Shown here in pieces: positions 1-13,129 of a stretch of 64,000 nt of DNA (position 1 is its first letter; every line of letters begins with the position of its first letter). The position numbers and the translations under genes are program-made. The notes beneath the pieces were generated by a model, which worked only from the letters and a program-made list of their open reading frames with translations, did not search any database and was not told the DNA's origin. Origin of the DNA: Zingiber officinale (taxonomy: Eukaryota > Streptophyta > Magnoliopsida > Zingiberales > Zingiberaceae); the NCBI RefSeq assembly GCF_018446385.1, contig NC_055988.1, positions 165,242,209 through 165,306,208 of the forward strand. Direction: 5' to 3'.

Positions 1-420
1 TGTTTTTCCACTTTGATCAAATATATGTCGTTCATATTCTCAACCATATTTAGGGACTTAACACGACTCGATGATGGCAATGATGGTGATGACCTGTTAT
101 ATCTCGTTTCTAACAAACTCAAACATATATCATAGCTGGCCATTGTTTAGATCTTTTTTTGTGCTTCATTTTAATTCTTTTCATGATGGTGTCAACTAAC
201 AAAATATATCTAATGCATATGCCCAGGCCCAAGTATTTCTGGGGTATTTTAATGATTTAAAGGCCCATGCAGTGCAATTTGTAACTTGATGAGAGATCAA
301 GATTGCACTTTTAGACAATTTACCTTTGTAATTATTTACTTTTTTCTCATAATAAGGTTATTCACTTGCAAGTCATTCTAGGAAATATGCTTATTGCTGA
401 TACTGATTTATTTGTTGTAG
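1..420 (+). other. Intron sequence of the EXA1/GIGYF-like gene (incomplete)
   Basis: AT-rich, no coding potential recognised. It ends in a T-rich tract and an acceptor AG directly before the first visible exon at 421, so it is read as the 3' part of an intron whose donor lies outside the window. Confidence 0.6.
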
Positions 421-3400
421 GATACTCGGCCACCAAGTTCACTACCATCTGGAACCTTGTCTGATTCTATTCAGAAAGATATCTGGCGTTTGGACGGATC
501 ACAGGACAAGAAAGAATGGAGAAAAAATGTATCTGATATTGATAGTAGCCGACGTTGGCGTGAAGAAGAGAGAGAGACTAGCTTGCTTTCTAGGAGAGAA
601 CGCAAAAAGGAAGGAGAACGAGAAATTGAGTATCGAAAAGGTGATCGTCGACCTGAGAATGCCGTTGTTAAAGAACCTCTTGAGTCTAGGACTCTGTCTT
701 CAACTGAGAGGTTGCATGAAGTTCCTAACCGTGGTATGGGAAATGAAAACCGCCGGGATAGCAAGTGGTCATCAAGATGGGGCCCAGAGGACAAAGACAA
801 GGAGTCACGGATAGAGAAGAAAGTGGAAGTAGAGAAAGAAGACTCTCATACTGAAAAACAGTCTTTTTCTGCTAGCCTCCGCTCACTCTCTGGAACTGAT
901 TCTCGTGATAAATGGAGGCCGCGACATCGTCAGGATGTTCATTCTGGGGGTTCCTCTGTTCGTGCTGCTCCTGGATTTGGTTTTGAAAGAGATCGTGTGG
1001 ACGGTTCATCAAATTCTGGTTTTGCTCGTGGTAGGGGAAGATCAAACTCTGTTGCTGTATTGCAGCTGGGAAGTTCATTTGCTGCTGCTAGCTCAATTGG
1101 TGCAATCCCAGTAACTGAGGCTGAGTTCTGCTATCCTAGAGGGAAGCTTCTTGCTATTTACAGGAAGCAGAAGACAGTTTTTGTTGATGCTACCCCTGTG
1201 GACTTTGAGGATGCTCCTCCGGTAACAACATCTAGCTTTGTAACTCCATTGGCCTTTGACACACCTGATGCAGAGGAAGAGGTATATCTGAATATGTATT
1301 CCAATATCTTCATATTTTTAGGATACAAGTAAATTTAGCCAAGATTATGGTAATTAATGTAGATTTAGAATGCTGCGATGAATCTGCAACATCGTTCTTC
1401 TTCTTCTTCTTCTTCTTCTTCATCATCATCTTCATATTTTTAGGATACAAGTAAATTTAGCCAGGATTACGGTAATTAATGTAGATTTAGAATGCTGCGA
1501 TGAATCTGCAACATCGTTCTTCTTCTTCTTCTTCTTCTTCTTCTTCATCATCATCTTCATCATCATCATCATGCTGTATTTGCCCCAACTTTTTGGATCG
1601 GTATTATGGCATTACTAACAATATGTGACAAAAAGATTACCAATATGATGAAATAAGAGAAAATGAGTTAACGATGAAATATATATGATCGAAGATGACA
1701 AATAGATATATGACAAATTTAGTTGAATGAAAAATTTAAGAAAATTTTAGTTGGTGCTATTTCAAATGACTTAAGTTTTTGGAACTAATCTAGCCTTAAC
1801 AGGTTTTTCCTTATTTTGCATTTCCTGACTCCAAAATCATGTAGATAGTTCTTATATTTTGCTATTTTTCCTACTATTAACATGCTTGTCTTCGGTAGTG
1901 GTACTTAGCCATACAATTTAGAAGTTGTTTTTTTTTTTTTTTTTGCATATTCTGATTGGTAATAAAAAGAACGACTTGTTAAACTATGATTCAACTGGTA
2001 CAAATTCTACCTACTAAATTGCAAACAAGTTCCTACAGCATGAGTATTGAGATGACCTGAGAAGTGCAAGATCCTACATTAGATCACTTTCTTGGTTGCA
2101 TTTCTTACTGGCACCATTATAACACTAAATTCATAATTAAAACTATTTATTTTGTTTTCTTAGAGGTTCATAACTGACTAATGTGGCTGACAATTGTTGT
2201 CTTTAAAGATTCTTCTGAAAGAAATTTGGAAAGGGAAGGTCAACAGCATTGGAGCAAACTTAAGTCAGGAAAAGATGGCAAAAACTAATGAAGCTGATAT
2301 AGGTGAGAAGCATGCCATCATTTTCCTATTTTGTACTATGATTATTGAAACTAGTATATTTTTCATGCAGGTGATGAGGAGAAGAGCATAATTGAAAAGA
2401 AACATGATAAAATGGAATTAATAGAAGATTCTAAAGGTAACGAGAGTATCAGTTTTCATGTATTTGCTCAAGCTCTGTTTTGACTTTTCTCATTAACAAA
2501 CAAAACTTCTTGTTCTTTCATTTCAGAGCTGAATTCTGAACATGGACAACACAAGGACATTACTGTGGATTCTTTGATTAATTTGGTTGGTCTTGATGGT
2601 TTGTCCCCAAAGGTTGTGAACCATGATGTTTTTCTAGATAAACCAGGTTCACTTGGTGCCGATGTTATGCATTCTGAGACAGATGATGGCATGATGAAAG
2701 AGATAAATGTTACTGATCAATCAAGTCATCTAGATATTTTTAAAAACGTCAACTTAGGAGATGATTTCATTATCCCTTTTGATGTTGGTGCTAAGGTACC
2801 CGTTAAGTCATGTCCTGTGTTTGACATTCCTCATGTGGAGGTTCTTAACAATAACAAATTTGAAAATAGAAAATTGGAGAACAAATTACCCCATCCTGAG
2901 GAGTTGAGCTTATATTACCAAGACCCACAAGGTGATGTACAGGGACCATTTCTAGGTTTTGATATCATCTCTTGGTTTGAGCAAGGTTTCTTTGGCACAG
3001 ATTTACCGGTGTGTTTATCTGATGCTCCTGAGGGCACACCTTTTCAGCCACTAGGTGAAGTTATGCCTCATTTGAAACTCGAGCTCCATCCTATCTCAAA
3101 TATCTTCCCTGGTGAAAAATCTGAAACTTTCGATGCTACAAGTCATGAACATGACCCTACCCTTATTAGTGGTTCTTTTGCCTCAAAGGATCAACAGCAA
3201 ACCTTGACATTGGATGCTCTGGGTTCTCATTTAAAACTTGATGCTCTTGAAAATGAAACTCTGATAGATTCAAATAATGCCAGGTTACCCTTTTCCAAGG
3301 CAGAAACATCATTACGTATGATAGCTGAAGGCCACAACTTGCCTGATTTTACTGGGCAAGATGCCGAAGGTTTGTATCATAACTTGTCTATGTTTTCTTC

Positions 3401-6400
3401 TAACACCAAATTTAGTTTCTGATTGAGACTGTTTGCAGTTGTGTTGTACAAAGGTAGGTCCTCAAGCAACATGGAGAAACAGCAACATGGAAAAGTTGAT
3501 AATCATAACATTGCTCTATCAATGTCCATGGGCGCTCATCATTCTATGCTTACTGAAACTGCAAATACTAGTTTTGCGCATCATAATCTTCAAAGGGGCA
3601 ATGACATGAATCCTCTTGGATTGTTTTGGTCTGAACTAAAAGGTAACCAAAACAAGCCCCTTTCATCAACTATTCCAGGCTCCATGGAGAATTTGATTGG
3701 CAATTATGATCATGCAAGAACTGCCTCTCCATTTAACCTGAACCAGGAGCAACAGCTCATCTCGGGAAGAGACCTTCCAAACCCCAATGATTCATGGTCT
3801 AAAAATTATAGATGGAGCAGCAGTGCAAGAGTTCCTGACAATCTTGGTGTGAATAACATTTCCAGGTTCGAAGATGGGCCTAACCACCCTAGTTTAGAAC
3901 AGTCTCTGCTCTTGCAACAATTACAGAAACAACAATTACAGCATCAACTTCAACAGCAAAGCTTACTAGCCCATCAAAATGCTGATTTGTCTGGAACATA
4001 CTTGGATCGGGTGCATGAACTTATGCACCAGCACCCTGTTAATCAACAGAGTATGGAGGATCTAGAACAGATGCTGAAACTTAGGTTTGAACAACAGGTA
4101 CATCTAGAACAGTTGCAGCAGCAACAGTTGCAGCAGCAGCAGTTGCAACGACAGCGACAATTGCACCAGCATTTTCAATATGATGAACCACAATTTGAAT
4201 CACAACGGCAGATTTATCTTGAAAATTTGCTGCATCAGCAATTACTTGAACCTGGTACTGGTTTATCAAATGTTTATCCGCATGACAAAAACATGATGGA
4301 TCAGATGTTTCTAAGGCAGCAACTTTTGAATGAGTCTCGGAAACATTCTAGCAATCTTTCTCATGAATCAGTGATGGAGCAACTCATCCATGCAAATCAG
4401 GGGCTGAATTTTCAGCAGCAGAATAAAGATTTATTTAATGTTTTATCTCATTCCAAGCTGAGGCAGATGTCTCTGGAGCAACAATATCTTTTAGAACATC
4501 AGCTGGAGCAACTTCAGGCTCAGCAGCTCTCCGCTTCGAGGAATTTAACTGGTATTGAGGAAGAGAGGCACAGAGGGGGGATCTGGTCGGTTGATGAATC
4601 TGGCCAATTCATTAGAACTGCAGCTAGTCAGCCACAGAATTATTCTTCCAGGCTTGGCCAATTAGACTTTTTGCAGAAATCACAAGGGCCATCATTGGTA
4701 GAGCATCCTAGTCATTCTCAGCGAAACTACTTGTTGCAGGAGAGAATGCAAAGGGGGCTACATCCTCTTGATAGTTCCATGCATATGCCACGTGCAGGTA
4801 CTTCTCCACCAAACATGGAACTAATTAATGCCATAGCACGAGGTCAAGGATTGGATGCACAAGACCATCTTGACCAGCTTCATGCTTCTGGTCAGATGGG
4901 ACAGTTTCATTCTAATTTTCACGCTCATCAAAGACAGATTTCCAGAGAATTCTCTGGCACACACATGGATCCAACAGAGAGCCACTGGTCTGATTTAGCT
5001 AGACAGGTACCAGCTGACCTAATAGAATCCCAGCTGAAACAGTTGCAAATTAAAGCGGAGAAGCAGAGAGGTGCCAATATGAATGTCTCCTTTGAGAGCC
5101 CAAATGCATGGGCACCAAATCTAGGAAATAATGAAAGCTCAAAATATGAATTGAGAGACTTGCTTCATCAAGAAATGCTTCACCAATCTCAACAGTCTCT
5201 CAGTTTGGTGGACGGTGCTGCTACATCATCCTATGAGCAAAAGGACCCTTCTTGGCTCTACTCACGACCTAATTCAGAGAATCCATATGATTTGAACAGA
5301 GAGAGAGCAGCGTTAGGTGGCGTCTTTTCAGATGCTTCCCTTTTGGAGCAAGTAGGACGGCCTTTGAATGAACAAATCATGAATACCATTGATAATAAAT
5401 TTGAGAGCAGCAACAGGTTCACTTTAAAGCCTGGTTTCTCAACTTCTTTTGAACAGAAACAATTCCCGCCAGATTTAGACTTATTTGAAAGGGGCAGGCT
5501 TGCAAATTCTTTAAGTGATGCTTCCTTGCAGTTGATAGATTTCTCTAATCTGAAGGATGGGGAGAGAGGAAAGATGCAGGATATCAGTGGAAGTTCCAGG
5601 ATCCAATCAATGATGGATGCTCAAGAGAGTAGGGTTATGCAAGCAGAAGGTCATGATGGCAAGTCTTTTAAGCAAGACTTATTTGAGATAACTAGTAATT
5701 TAATCTGTATTTTCTGTCCTAAGTTGATAGTTTTTTCTCTTTGTCGACTAATGCAGGTGTACTAATTTGACATATGCTGCTTGTGCAGGTTTAGGCTTCT
5801 TTGACTATGAAGCAGAATTTGTTCATGCTGACAAGGAAGAGATGCCTAACAATATGTAAGGATGTTGTGTCTGTTCACATAGATAATTTCTTGTTGTATT
5901 CTTCTTGCTAATCTCATGTTAATCGATTGTCAGGCTTCTTTTGCACTATCTGTTAATATAGTTATGCCTATTCACCTGTTAATTATCTTTTCATTGTTGG
6001 GGCATTATTTATTTCGATAATGAATGGTTTGTTATTGACTCATTATTCTTGAATCTGCATTAATGATTTAGATTAACAATGGGACATACCAATCCATACA
6101 GCTGCTTGCAAGCTGCACATGCTTATGCTTCCTTGGATTATTCATATTCAGTCATATGATTTGTAACTTTGAGCATTGTAACTTCTAAGTAGGTGGTCAA
6201 TAATTTGGATTCGCTAATGATAATGGAATGTTCTCCAGTAAAATTTTGAATCTTTAGTGTATTTTGATTTTGCAATTGGTTACTATTTCTCTATTAACCA
6301 GTATGGAACCGTATTTTATTGTCTGATTCCAATCATATTGTGGATCTTGGTTTTTGTTATCTAGGGCGTATGGTGATCCAAAAGCTGCTGATAGTTTCTT

Positions 6401-6956
6401 AAAGCGTGCCTATGATCTCCATGACATGTCATCTGCAAGACCTCCCCATGACATGCCATCTGCAAGACCACCATCAGCCGGCACTCTTCAAATTTCAAAA
6501 GGGCATGATTCTGCAACTTATGGATCTTCAGAAGGTATACTCTTCGAATTTCGTGACCTTTTTCTTCACATCTTGGAAGATTCTTCATTCTTGCTCAAGA
6601 AATATTGATGCCAAAATGGTTAATACTAACAAATGTTAGGTACAGAAGTACAGCAAGAACCTGGAGCTACACTCTCATCCCAATCCTCTGAGGTGCTAAG
6701 ATCTAACAAGAAAGACTTCAAATTTCGTCGGACCTCTTCTAGCAATGACACTGATACTATAGAGCCTTCGTTCAGTGATATGCTGAAGAGCACCAAAAAA
6801 TCCATGCCGGAGCATGAGAACATTGAAACAGGTTCAGTCGGAAAGAGTAGCAAAAAGAAGGGAAAGAAAGGGAGACAGATTGACCCGTCTCTTCTCGGCT
6901 TCAAAGTTCACAGCAACCGCATCTTGATGGGTGAGATCCAGCGCCCGGATGATTGA
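421..6956 (+). CDS. EXA1: GYF-domain, eIF4E-binding protein, EXA1/GIGYF-like (5' end outside window)
   Basis: Eight exons can be joined in phase: 421-1281, 2209-2302, 2371-2436, 2527-3369, 3439-5694, 5789-5855, 6365-6534 and 6640-6956, giving about 1557 residues to the stop. The first exon is rich in charged RE/KE residues and ends with YPRGKLL, a canonical Y-x4-L-hydrophobic eIF4E-binding motif. The 2527-3369 exon holds a GYF domain (YYQDPQGDVQGPF then WFEQGFFG). The long fifth exon is rich in Gln, with Q/L runs near 3905-4170. The C-terminus LLGFKVHSNRILMGEIQR is typical of plant EXA1. In the family, GYF binds proline-rich partners and the protein represses translation through eIF4E-type factors; Arabidopsis EXA1 is a susceptibility factor for potexviruses. 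The length fits the family (about 1.7 kaa) once the missing N-terminus is added. No frame break was seen. Confidence 0.92.
1306..1585 (+). repeat. 122-bp tandem duplication with TTC/CAT microsatellites, intronic
   Basis: Copy 1 starts at 1306 and copy 2 at 1428, an offset of 122 bp. They are nearly identical, and each ends in a (TTC)n(ATC)n run. The run is longer in copy 2. It lies in the intron after exon 421-1281. Confidence 0.85.
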
Positions 6957-7200
6957 CTGATTGAGCATCACCTTTGTTTTTTTACTTGTAAAGTTCCTCA
7001 CAAATCCTTTTTTCCCCTCAAAATGATATATGCAGTTTCTTCTACATGTCCCTTAAAAATGAGGGTTCATAGTCCATTTTTTGCTCTGTATGTTGCATTG
7101 TTCTCATTTTGAACTTTTTTGTACAGACAAGTAGTTAAATTTTAGTCTCTCAACCAGCTTCCTTTACTTAAATCTTACTTTGAGGTGTTGAAAAATCAGG
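6957..7200 (+). other. Probable 3' UTR of the EXA1-like gene
   Basis: T-rich sequence following the stop codon, with no open frame. It is the expected location of the polyadenylation site, but no single signal stands out. Confidence 0.5.
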
Positions 7201-10200
7201 AGAAATTGTTTCATTGTGTTCTTGCCTTTTTCTTTTAAAAATAACAATGATAGAGTATATATATTAAATTCGTTAATTTAAATAGATTAAATTTGAGTGA
7301 GAGAGGAAAAAAAAATCAGATTTTTCTTTACCCTCTTAACTTTTCTTCCATAAAAAATATTTGTTTCCCCACTTTCTTTACCTTTTGCAAACTATTCTCG
7401 TGGACATTACTCAAGGTTACCCGAAAATGAAATGAGCATAGTTTCTCGTCCATAAGTTTACAATTGCTCGGTACACCTCCGTATTCCCCCAGATCTCAAA
7501 TATTCAAACTTTTGTAAACTTATCGTGTCATTTAGATTGTTTATTTGTTTATTTGTTTATTTATTTACTTTTAATATTATATGGAATGGAATATTTTCTT
7601 GCAACTCGTTTTGGAGCCACCAATCCACTTACACTAGAACTACTCGGATCCCTATCTTGTGAAACTTGTCCGCGCAACGGCACTTCAATCATTGTCTAAG
7701 TATCTTCATTAGCATCCTAAAGATCCAACCAAATACTAAACTACCTCTGAACATAAAATGATAGAATGTGACATTTGTTAAATCTAAAAGGACTTAATTG
7801 TAAACCAACAAAAATAAAAATTAGAATGTTCATTTGGAACAACTAGATGCATCGACACATAATGGCAACATTAAATTTCCCAAATTGATACACCAATCCA
7901 TATCGGCATATTAGTACTAAAGCATATAAACATCACGTAATATTCGCACAAAATTATCGACCAAACTCGCTATAGAAAGAGCTATTTTTTCATAAAATAA
8001 TCACACCGCAACTCGCCCGCCAAAGATGCTCACGAGTTCACTTTTGAACCGTTCTCCTCAAGTTGATCTGAACAACCCAAGAGCCAAAGTGAATAAGATA
8101 ACTAGTAAGTGTGAAGTAAGCCAAAGCTGATAAGCAAAGGGGAAACAAATTTCAGCAAGAAAGTCACAAGTATTTCAAAGAAACTAGAACTAATAGAAGA
8201 GTTGAGTGATTTAAAATGATTGATGTTGACCTAAGTGACCTAATATTGTCGTCGCAAGCCAAATGTAGCAAATAAGAAATATGCAATTTCATAGTGATTA
8301 CAAATAACAAACAGGAGTCATACAGATATTGAACGAGTAAGGAGCATATGAAATATGTAGGAGCAACGAATAATTTTCATTGGATTTCATATGCAAAGTG
8401 TTGTAGCATCTAAAAACTTCCATGTCGATGTCTGAAGTGTAGCAGGTTCTATCCACGTGTAGTTGGATAACGAATTTAAGAGGCGGCATTCGTGCTTTTA
8501 TGTGTAGCATTTTGCTTCACATACCCTTCACCCAATAGAAGGGAGTATTACATACATTCCAGTGGTCAAATAAGATCCAAATGTAAGTCAATCATAAGTC
8601 GGGAAGATATGTCTAGTTTAAGTTAGGAACTAAATGGAATTAGTTTCACTGAATTTAGATAATTATGTAGAGAAAATTAAATAGGAAAATATAGCTGCTG
8701 CATAAAGCAAACCTAAATCTGATAATGGAATTGGCCTAAACTTGTGAATTGATTAGAAGTATCAAACAATATGCAATTAAGAATAGTGATAAATTTAACA
8801 GAAGATGTTTCAAAAACAACAACACAAGAGAATTATGTATTCATTCAGCTAAATTGAAGATGACATACAATTCAAAGGGGCTATAAGGATGTGATATGAA
8901 AGATGAATGAAAGATAATTTGAATCATAGGTGTTTCTATTTTGATTGATCACCAAAAAGTAATGTGACAATGATCTCGAGTCTAGCTCAACCACTCGAGG
9001 TTTGTTCGGTGAGTCTCACTTCTCTTTGTTGACATGCAAATAAGAGGTTGAGGAATGAGATGCTTGCATACATTGTTTTGTCTGCGTGGGAGTATGGTTA
9101 GTTTTTAACCGCTTTGAGTTAGAACTTCTTTAGTTTATCTAGCAAGTTGGATATTGATAGTACGCATGCTCAAGCTCGAGGAGGAGGCTTAGAGTTGTGA
9201 GTCTCTAGTGTTAGCAGATTTAGTTCCACATGAAATGTTTTAGAATTATGGTTGTCTCCTAGAAATATTAGGTGTCTCTTTACGATAAGATTCAACCATA
9301 CTGATGTGCTAGATATTAGGTGTTATACCTGAAAGAGCAAACCTGCAAAAGAAAGTGAAGTTTATGCTGCCAATGAAGAAATAATTACCAATCTCAAACT
9401 TGTGGAGGAGGAAAGGATTATCTAGAAACTAAAGTCTCACATAGATAGAAGCATGTTTGACTAAGAGGTAGAATTTTTATCCTCTCCTCACTTCTTTAGT
9501 CCTTCTAACATTATCTTTAACATAACCCCTAAAATCCAACGTTGTTAGAGATGAGGGGCTACTTCTGACACCATGTTTTATTCAAGATGAGAAAATTGTG
9601 AATCACTCGGTATTTAAGCATGTTTCACCTAGCAATGTGAGACTAAGATGTAGAGTTCTGTCGTCTCCTGCTCATTTCCTTACTACCCTTAACATGCCTA
9701 TTATCTATTGGTATCAATCATATAGTACTGTACATGGAAACCTTATGAGACGAAGTTTTCATATCAAATACCTTGGCCATGATTAGATATCAACATCATT
9801 ACACATCATTCTTGTCATTGGATTTACAAGATGATGTTGATGAGCAACACAACTGGAAAAGGCATAAATAAGAACAACTTTGATGTGCAGCCATGGCATG
9901 ATGCCATGTAGCATCTTTGTGACAGTTTATAGAAGACATAAATATGAAGTTCTAACAGGCAAAGGCAGATGCTAGATATCAGAATTAACATACATTGAGT
10001 AGACGAACCAATACAAATGAAAATTGGCATTGAGTAAAATTGAAAATGCTAATTCTTATTAGGACAAACATCCAAGCGCAACTACATACGTATGGAACAG
10101 AAGCTATATCTACACACCTCGATCAAAGGACACTCAGCTTCCGGTCGACATATCCAACTCTGTTATTGCACACCTGTGCGTTCCACACATCACAATAGAG

Positions 10201-10411
10201 CATTTAAACCCAAGCTTACCAGTGTAATAAGTAATTCTTGTGAACTAACGATGGAAGAGATACCTGAGCTTGAAAACCAAAGTGTAGTTTGCAGAGAAAG
10301 TATGGGAAGAAAGATGAAGTTCCATTGTCCATCTTTCTTGCCTTTCTAGTTGAATTGAAACAAAGTTGAAAAACAATCAAACAAAACGAAAGCTCAAATT
10401 TTGCAGCAGCT
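7200..10411. other. Intergenic region
   Basis: About 3.2 kb of AT-rich sequence with only short chance frames. 9480-9720 resembles decayed transposon sequence but has no recognisable ends. On the minus strand, 10250-10437 may hold the TCP gene's 3' UTR, with a CAG|GTATCT donor-like site near 10262. No gene is supported. Confidence 0.5.
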
Positions 10412-10437
10412 TTAGCTCAGATTGAGTGCTCTCCTCC

Positions 10438-11397
10438 TTAATGTTCTGAACCCTCCCGTGAATCGTCGTCCTCCTCCTCCTCCTTCTGATGAGTCTGCTG
10501 CGACGGCGGCAGTCGCGGATGTTGTTGCAACTGCCGACCGCCGTCGGCGCCAGCGGCCAACCTCCCGGGTACCATCTGCTGATAGAACTGGTTCATGGCA
10601 TGCGGATTCAAAACCCCAATTTGGGCATCTTGCGAGAGGCCAAGCTCCAGACCGGGTAACTGGTGTCCATGGCCTCCGAGCATCGATGCGAAACTCATTG
10701 ATCCCAAATTGGGGTTGGGCAAATCGAGTCCGTGCGGCCCCATCCTTTGCACAAAGTTGCCGACGGAGCCATCTCCACCGCCCCCGGTTGTAAGGTTCGA
10801 GCTTGATGGGGAGGCGGCCGCCATCGAATGCAAGAATCCGTAATTGAATCCGCCTCCTAGCCCTGGCGGCGGCCACAAGCCAGGGTAAGACCTAGAGAGG
10901 CCTGCAGGCCCAACCAAGGCCCAGTTAGCCCGCGCCGCGGAGGCGCTTCCGTGACCTACCTCGTCCAGCTTTGGTTGGAGCCCGGCAAGGCCAGTGGAGC
11001 CATAACGGGACACAGAACCGACGGCGGCGACCGTGGCGAGAGCCGACGCCGGGATTGTTCCGGAGCCGGTGGCGGCGATGATGGAGGGCTCTGCTTGCTG
11101 CAGGAGCCACTGGACGGTCTCCCCGTCGGACTTGTGCCCCAATTCCCGCGTAAGCTGGAACACCCTGGCGGCGCACAGGGCGGGCATCCTGATCCTCCTC
11201 CCCCGGCCGTCAACTTTGGTGTGCCGATCCTTGTTGGAGCTCCTCTTGGGCGCAAGCTGCCTCCTTTGCTCCTCCGCCGCCGCCTCCGATCCCGTAGAAG
11301 GCAAAAGGTCGCTGCTTTGCGATCCCGACGAGGCCGTGGCGGAATCCCCCTTCTTCTGCTGAAACTTGGGGGCCTCCTGCGGCACCTTGGAATCCAT
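10438..11397 (-). CDS. Class I TCP (PCF-type) transcription factor
   Basis: Single-exon gene of 319 aa. The open frame runs further upstream to 11574. The ATG at 11397 ([12 protein letters not shown]) is chosen because the upstream part looks like translated leader. The TCP domain covers roughly residues 52-106: a basic region with [17 protein letters not shown], helix 1 [15 protein letters not shown], a loop, then helix 2 [19 protein letters not shown]. The shortened basic region marks class I (PCF). The Gly-rich middle and a C-terminal block ([18 protein letters not shown], then MNQFYQQM) resemble the TCP9/TCP19/PCF group; the tail is acidic (EEEEDDD). Class I TCPs bind GGNCCCAC-type sites in the nucleus and promote growth genes. 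The coding sequence is much richer in GC than its surroundings. Family assignment is firm; the exact orthologue is not. Confidence 0.93.
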   Translation of the reverse strand: MDSKVPQEAPKFQQKKGDSATASSGSQSSDLLPSTGSEAAAEEQRRQLAPKRSSNKDRHTKVDGRGRRIRMPALCAARVFQLTRELGHKSDGETVQWLLQQAEPSIIAATGSGTIPASALATVAAVGSVSRYGSTGLAGLQPKLDEVGHGSASAARANWALVGPAGLSRSYPGLWPPPGLGGGFNYGFLHSMAAASPSSSNLTTGGGGDGSVGNFVQRMGPHGLDLPNPNLGSMSFASMLGGHGHQLPGLELGLSQDAQIGVLNPHAMNQFYQQMVPGRLAAGADGGRQLQQHPRLPPSQQTHQKEEEEDDDSREGSEH

Positions 11398-13129
11398 CAA
11401 AGTGCGAGATGCCGACAGAGATAGAGGAAGACGAAAAAGGCAGGATTTTGGAGCCTGTGGCAGAGAGATGGAACCGAAGAGGGAGAAGAAGTGGCCTTCC
11501 CCGCCCTCTCCTCCAATGATTAGCCTTGCAAATTTACCATCGCTTTTACTCTTTCTCACGCTGTTAAGGATCAATTTCTAGCGAAGTGGACAGCTTGTTG
11601 GAGTGTCCCAATCCAGTGAGACTGTCTACTCTACGCGATTCATGTCCTCGACTTTAGATTTCTTTCTGCCTTTTGACTTGTTGTCCTCAATCTGCGACGG
11701 ATGACGCCTAAATATTCCTTCCTCCAATTCAACTGATTGGATTCCCTGTCTCATGATGACTTCTACTGCCCTGTTTCCCTCTTTCCACCCTGTCTGTGAT
11801 GTGATTGCTCAGAACAGTGAAGCTACACCACTTGGCAGAGATGAGCGATCGGCCCTTGTTGTGGACGATCTTTGCTGATTTTTCTTGTCCTTTCTTTGTA
11901 GATTTTCTCCGCCCTTTCTTCCACAGCAGACAGCTTCACAGGCGATACAGAAACGGGAAAATAGGTAGACGAAAATGACAGCAGCTTCTTGGTCATCCTT
12001 TCTGTGTTTGTGTGCGCCAAGCTTGAAGAAGGTCTCGAGCTCAAGGAAAATGGATCCATGTCCAGTCATCACAGTGACAATCTTAGCTTGATCTTGTAAA
12101 AAGTCCACACATCTTGATAAGATTTCACAAGAAGGATCGTTGATAGAGACATTAGGGAGAGGGAAGGCAGTAGGGTGGCATTAAAATAAGGCAAGCTTAT
12201 CCACCAACTACATGATTGCCACACAATTTCTTTGACTATCATCTTGAGAAGATGAAGATAAAAGAAAGTTTTTTTTTTTCTTTCAATAATCTACTGCTCA
12301 AGTGCACAAGTGAAATGAGGAGGCGGTAGGGAGAGGTTAGGATAGATTTTCATGCAACGAGGATATGAATTTCAAAATGGTCCAACGTGGGGTGTCATGC
12401 TAGACCCATCTATACTTCTGAATTTATCTAATGATCGATTTATCAGATGGGGTCATTTATCTTTAAAATTAGTTGGATTGAATGCTCAGATAAAATTGTA
12501 AGAATTGAATAGATTGTAAGAATTGAATATTTATGAACAAATTTAATATTCAAATTTGATAAATATTTATTTGTATTTGTTCAATATACAAAAGATTAAA
12601 TTTAAATAACGGACCTACCATTTAATTTATTCAATTCGATCTTGATTTTAAAATTTAAAATAGGATTAAATCGAACCGATTTAATGTACTGGAATATATG
12701 ATTAAAAAAATCTTTAAAAATTCCTGATCTATGTAATCCCTAAAAATAAAAACACCATATAAGATAAAATAATATCCATGACTATTTAATAAAGAAGATA
12801 ATTCAATTTTTTCCATCAATTTTTTTTTAAAAAATAAGTTTTTTAAAAATGTGGTCATGTTAAATACAATGGAACTAGTACAAGATTAATCATACATATT
12901 AATCATAAACATTCCGTGTATATAACTTATTCAATGAGAAATATTTGGTGGGCATAAAATATGTTGTCCTTGAGCATGTCACAGTCTAATAGGTTCTTGT
13001 GATGATAATTAAGTTGGGAATGAAACATCATGCCTAACATTAATGAGAATGATAAAACAAGCAAATAATTGTTCGCTAACAAAATTCTATGGATCACCCA
13101 ACACAAGACTGCTAGTGAAGAGTTTCAAG
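11398..13129. other. TCP promoter/5' region and intergenic spacer
   Basis: 11398-11600 is the probable 5' leader of the TCP gene. 11600-12300 has moderate GC with short chance frames. 12380-12960 is strongly AT-rich. No coding gene or bounded element was recognised. Confidence 0.5.

Noticed and set aside
471-800. Minus-strand open frame (109 aa) inside the EXA1-like exon
   Set aside because: Shadow of the charged coding sequence; codon pattern and homology are on the plus strand.
4081-4269. Minus-strand frame opposite the Gln-rich region
   Set aside because: CAG/CAA repeats give long frames on the other strand; no domain.
10422-11424. Several plus- and minus-strand frames overlapping the TCP gene
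   Set aside because: GC-rich coding DNA leaves all frames open; only the minus frame with the TCP domain has meaning.
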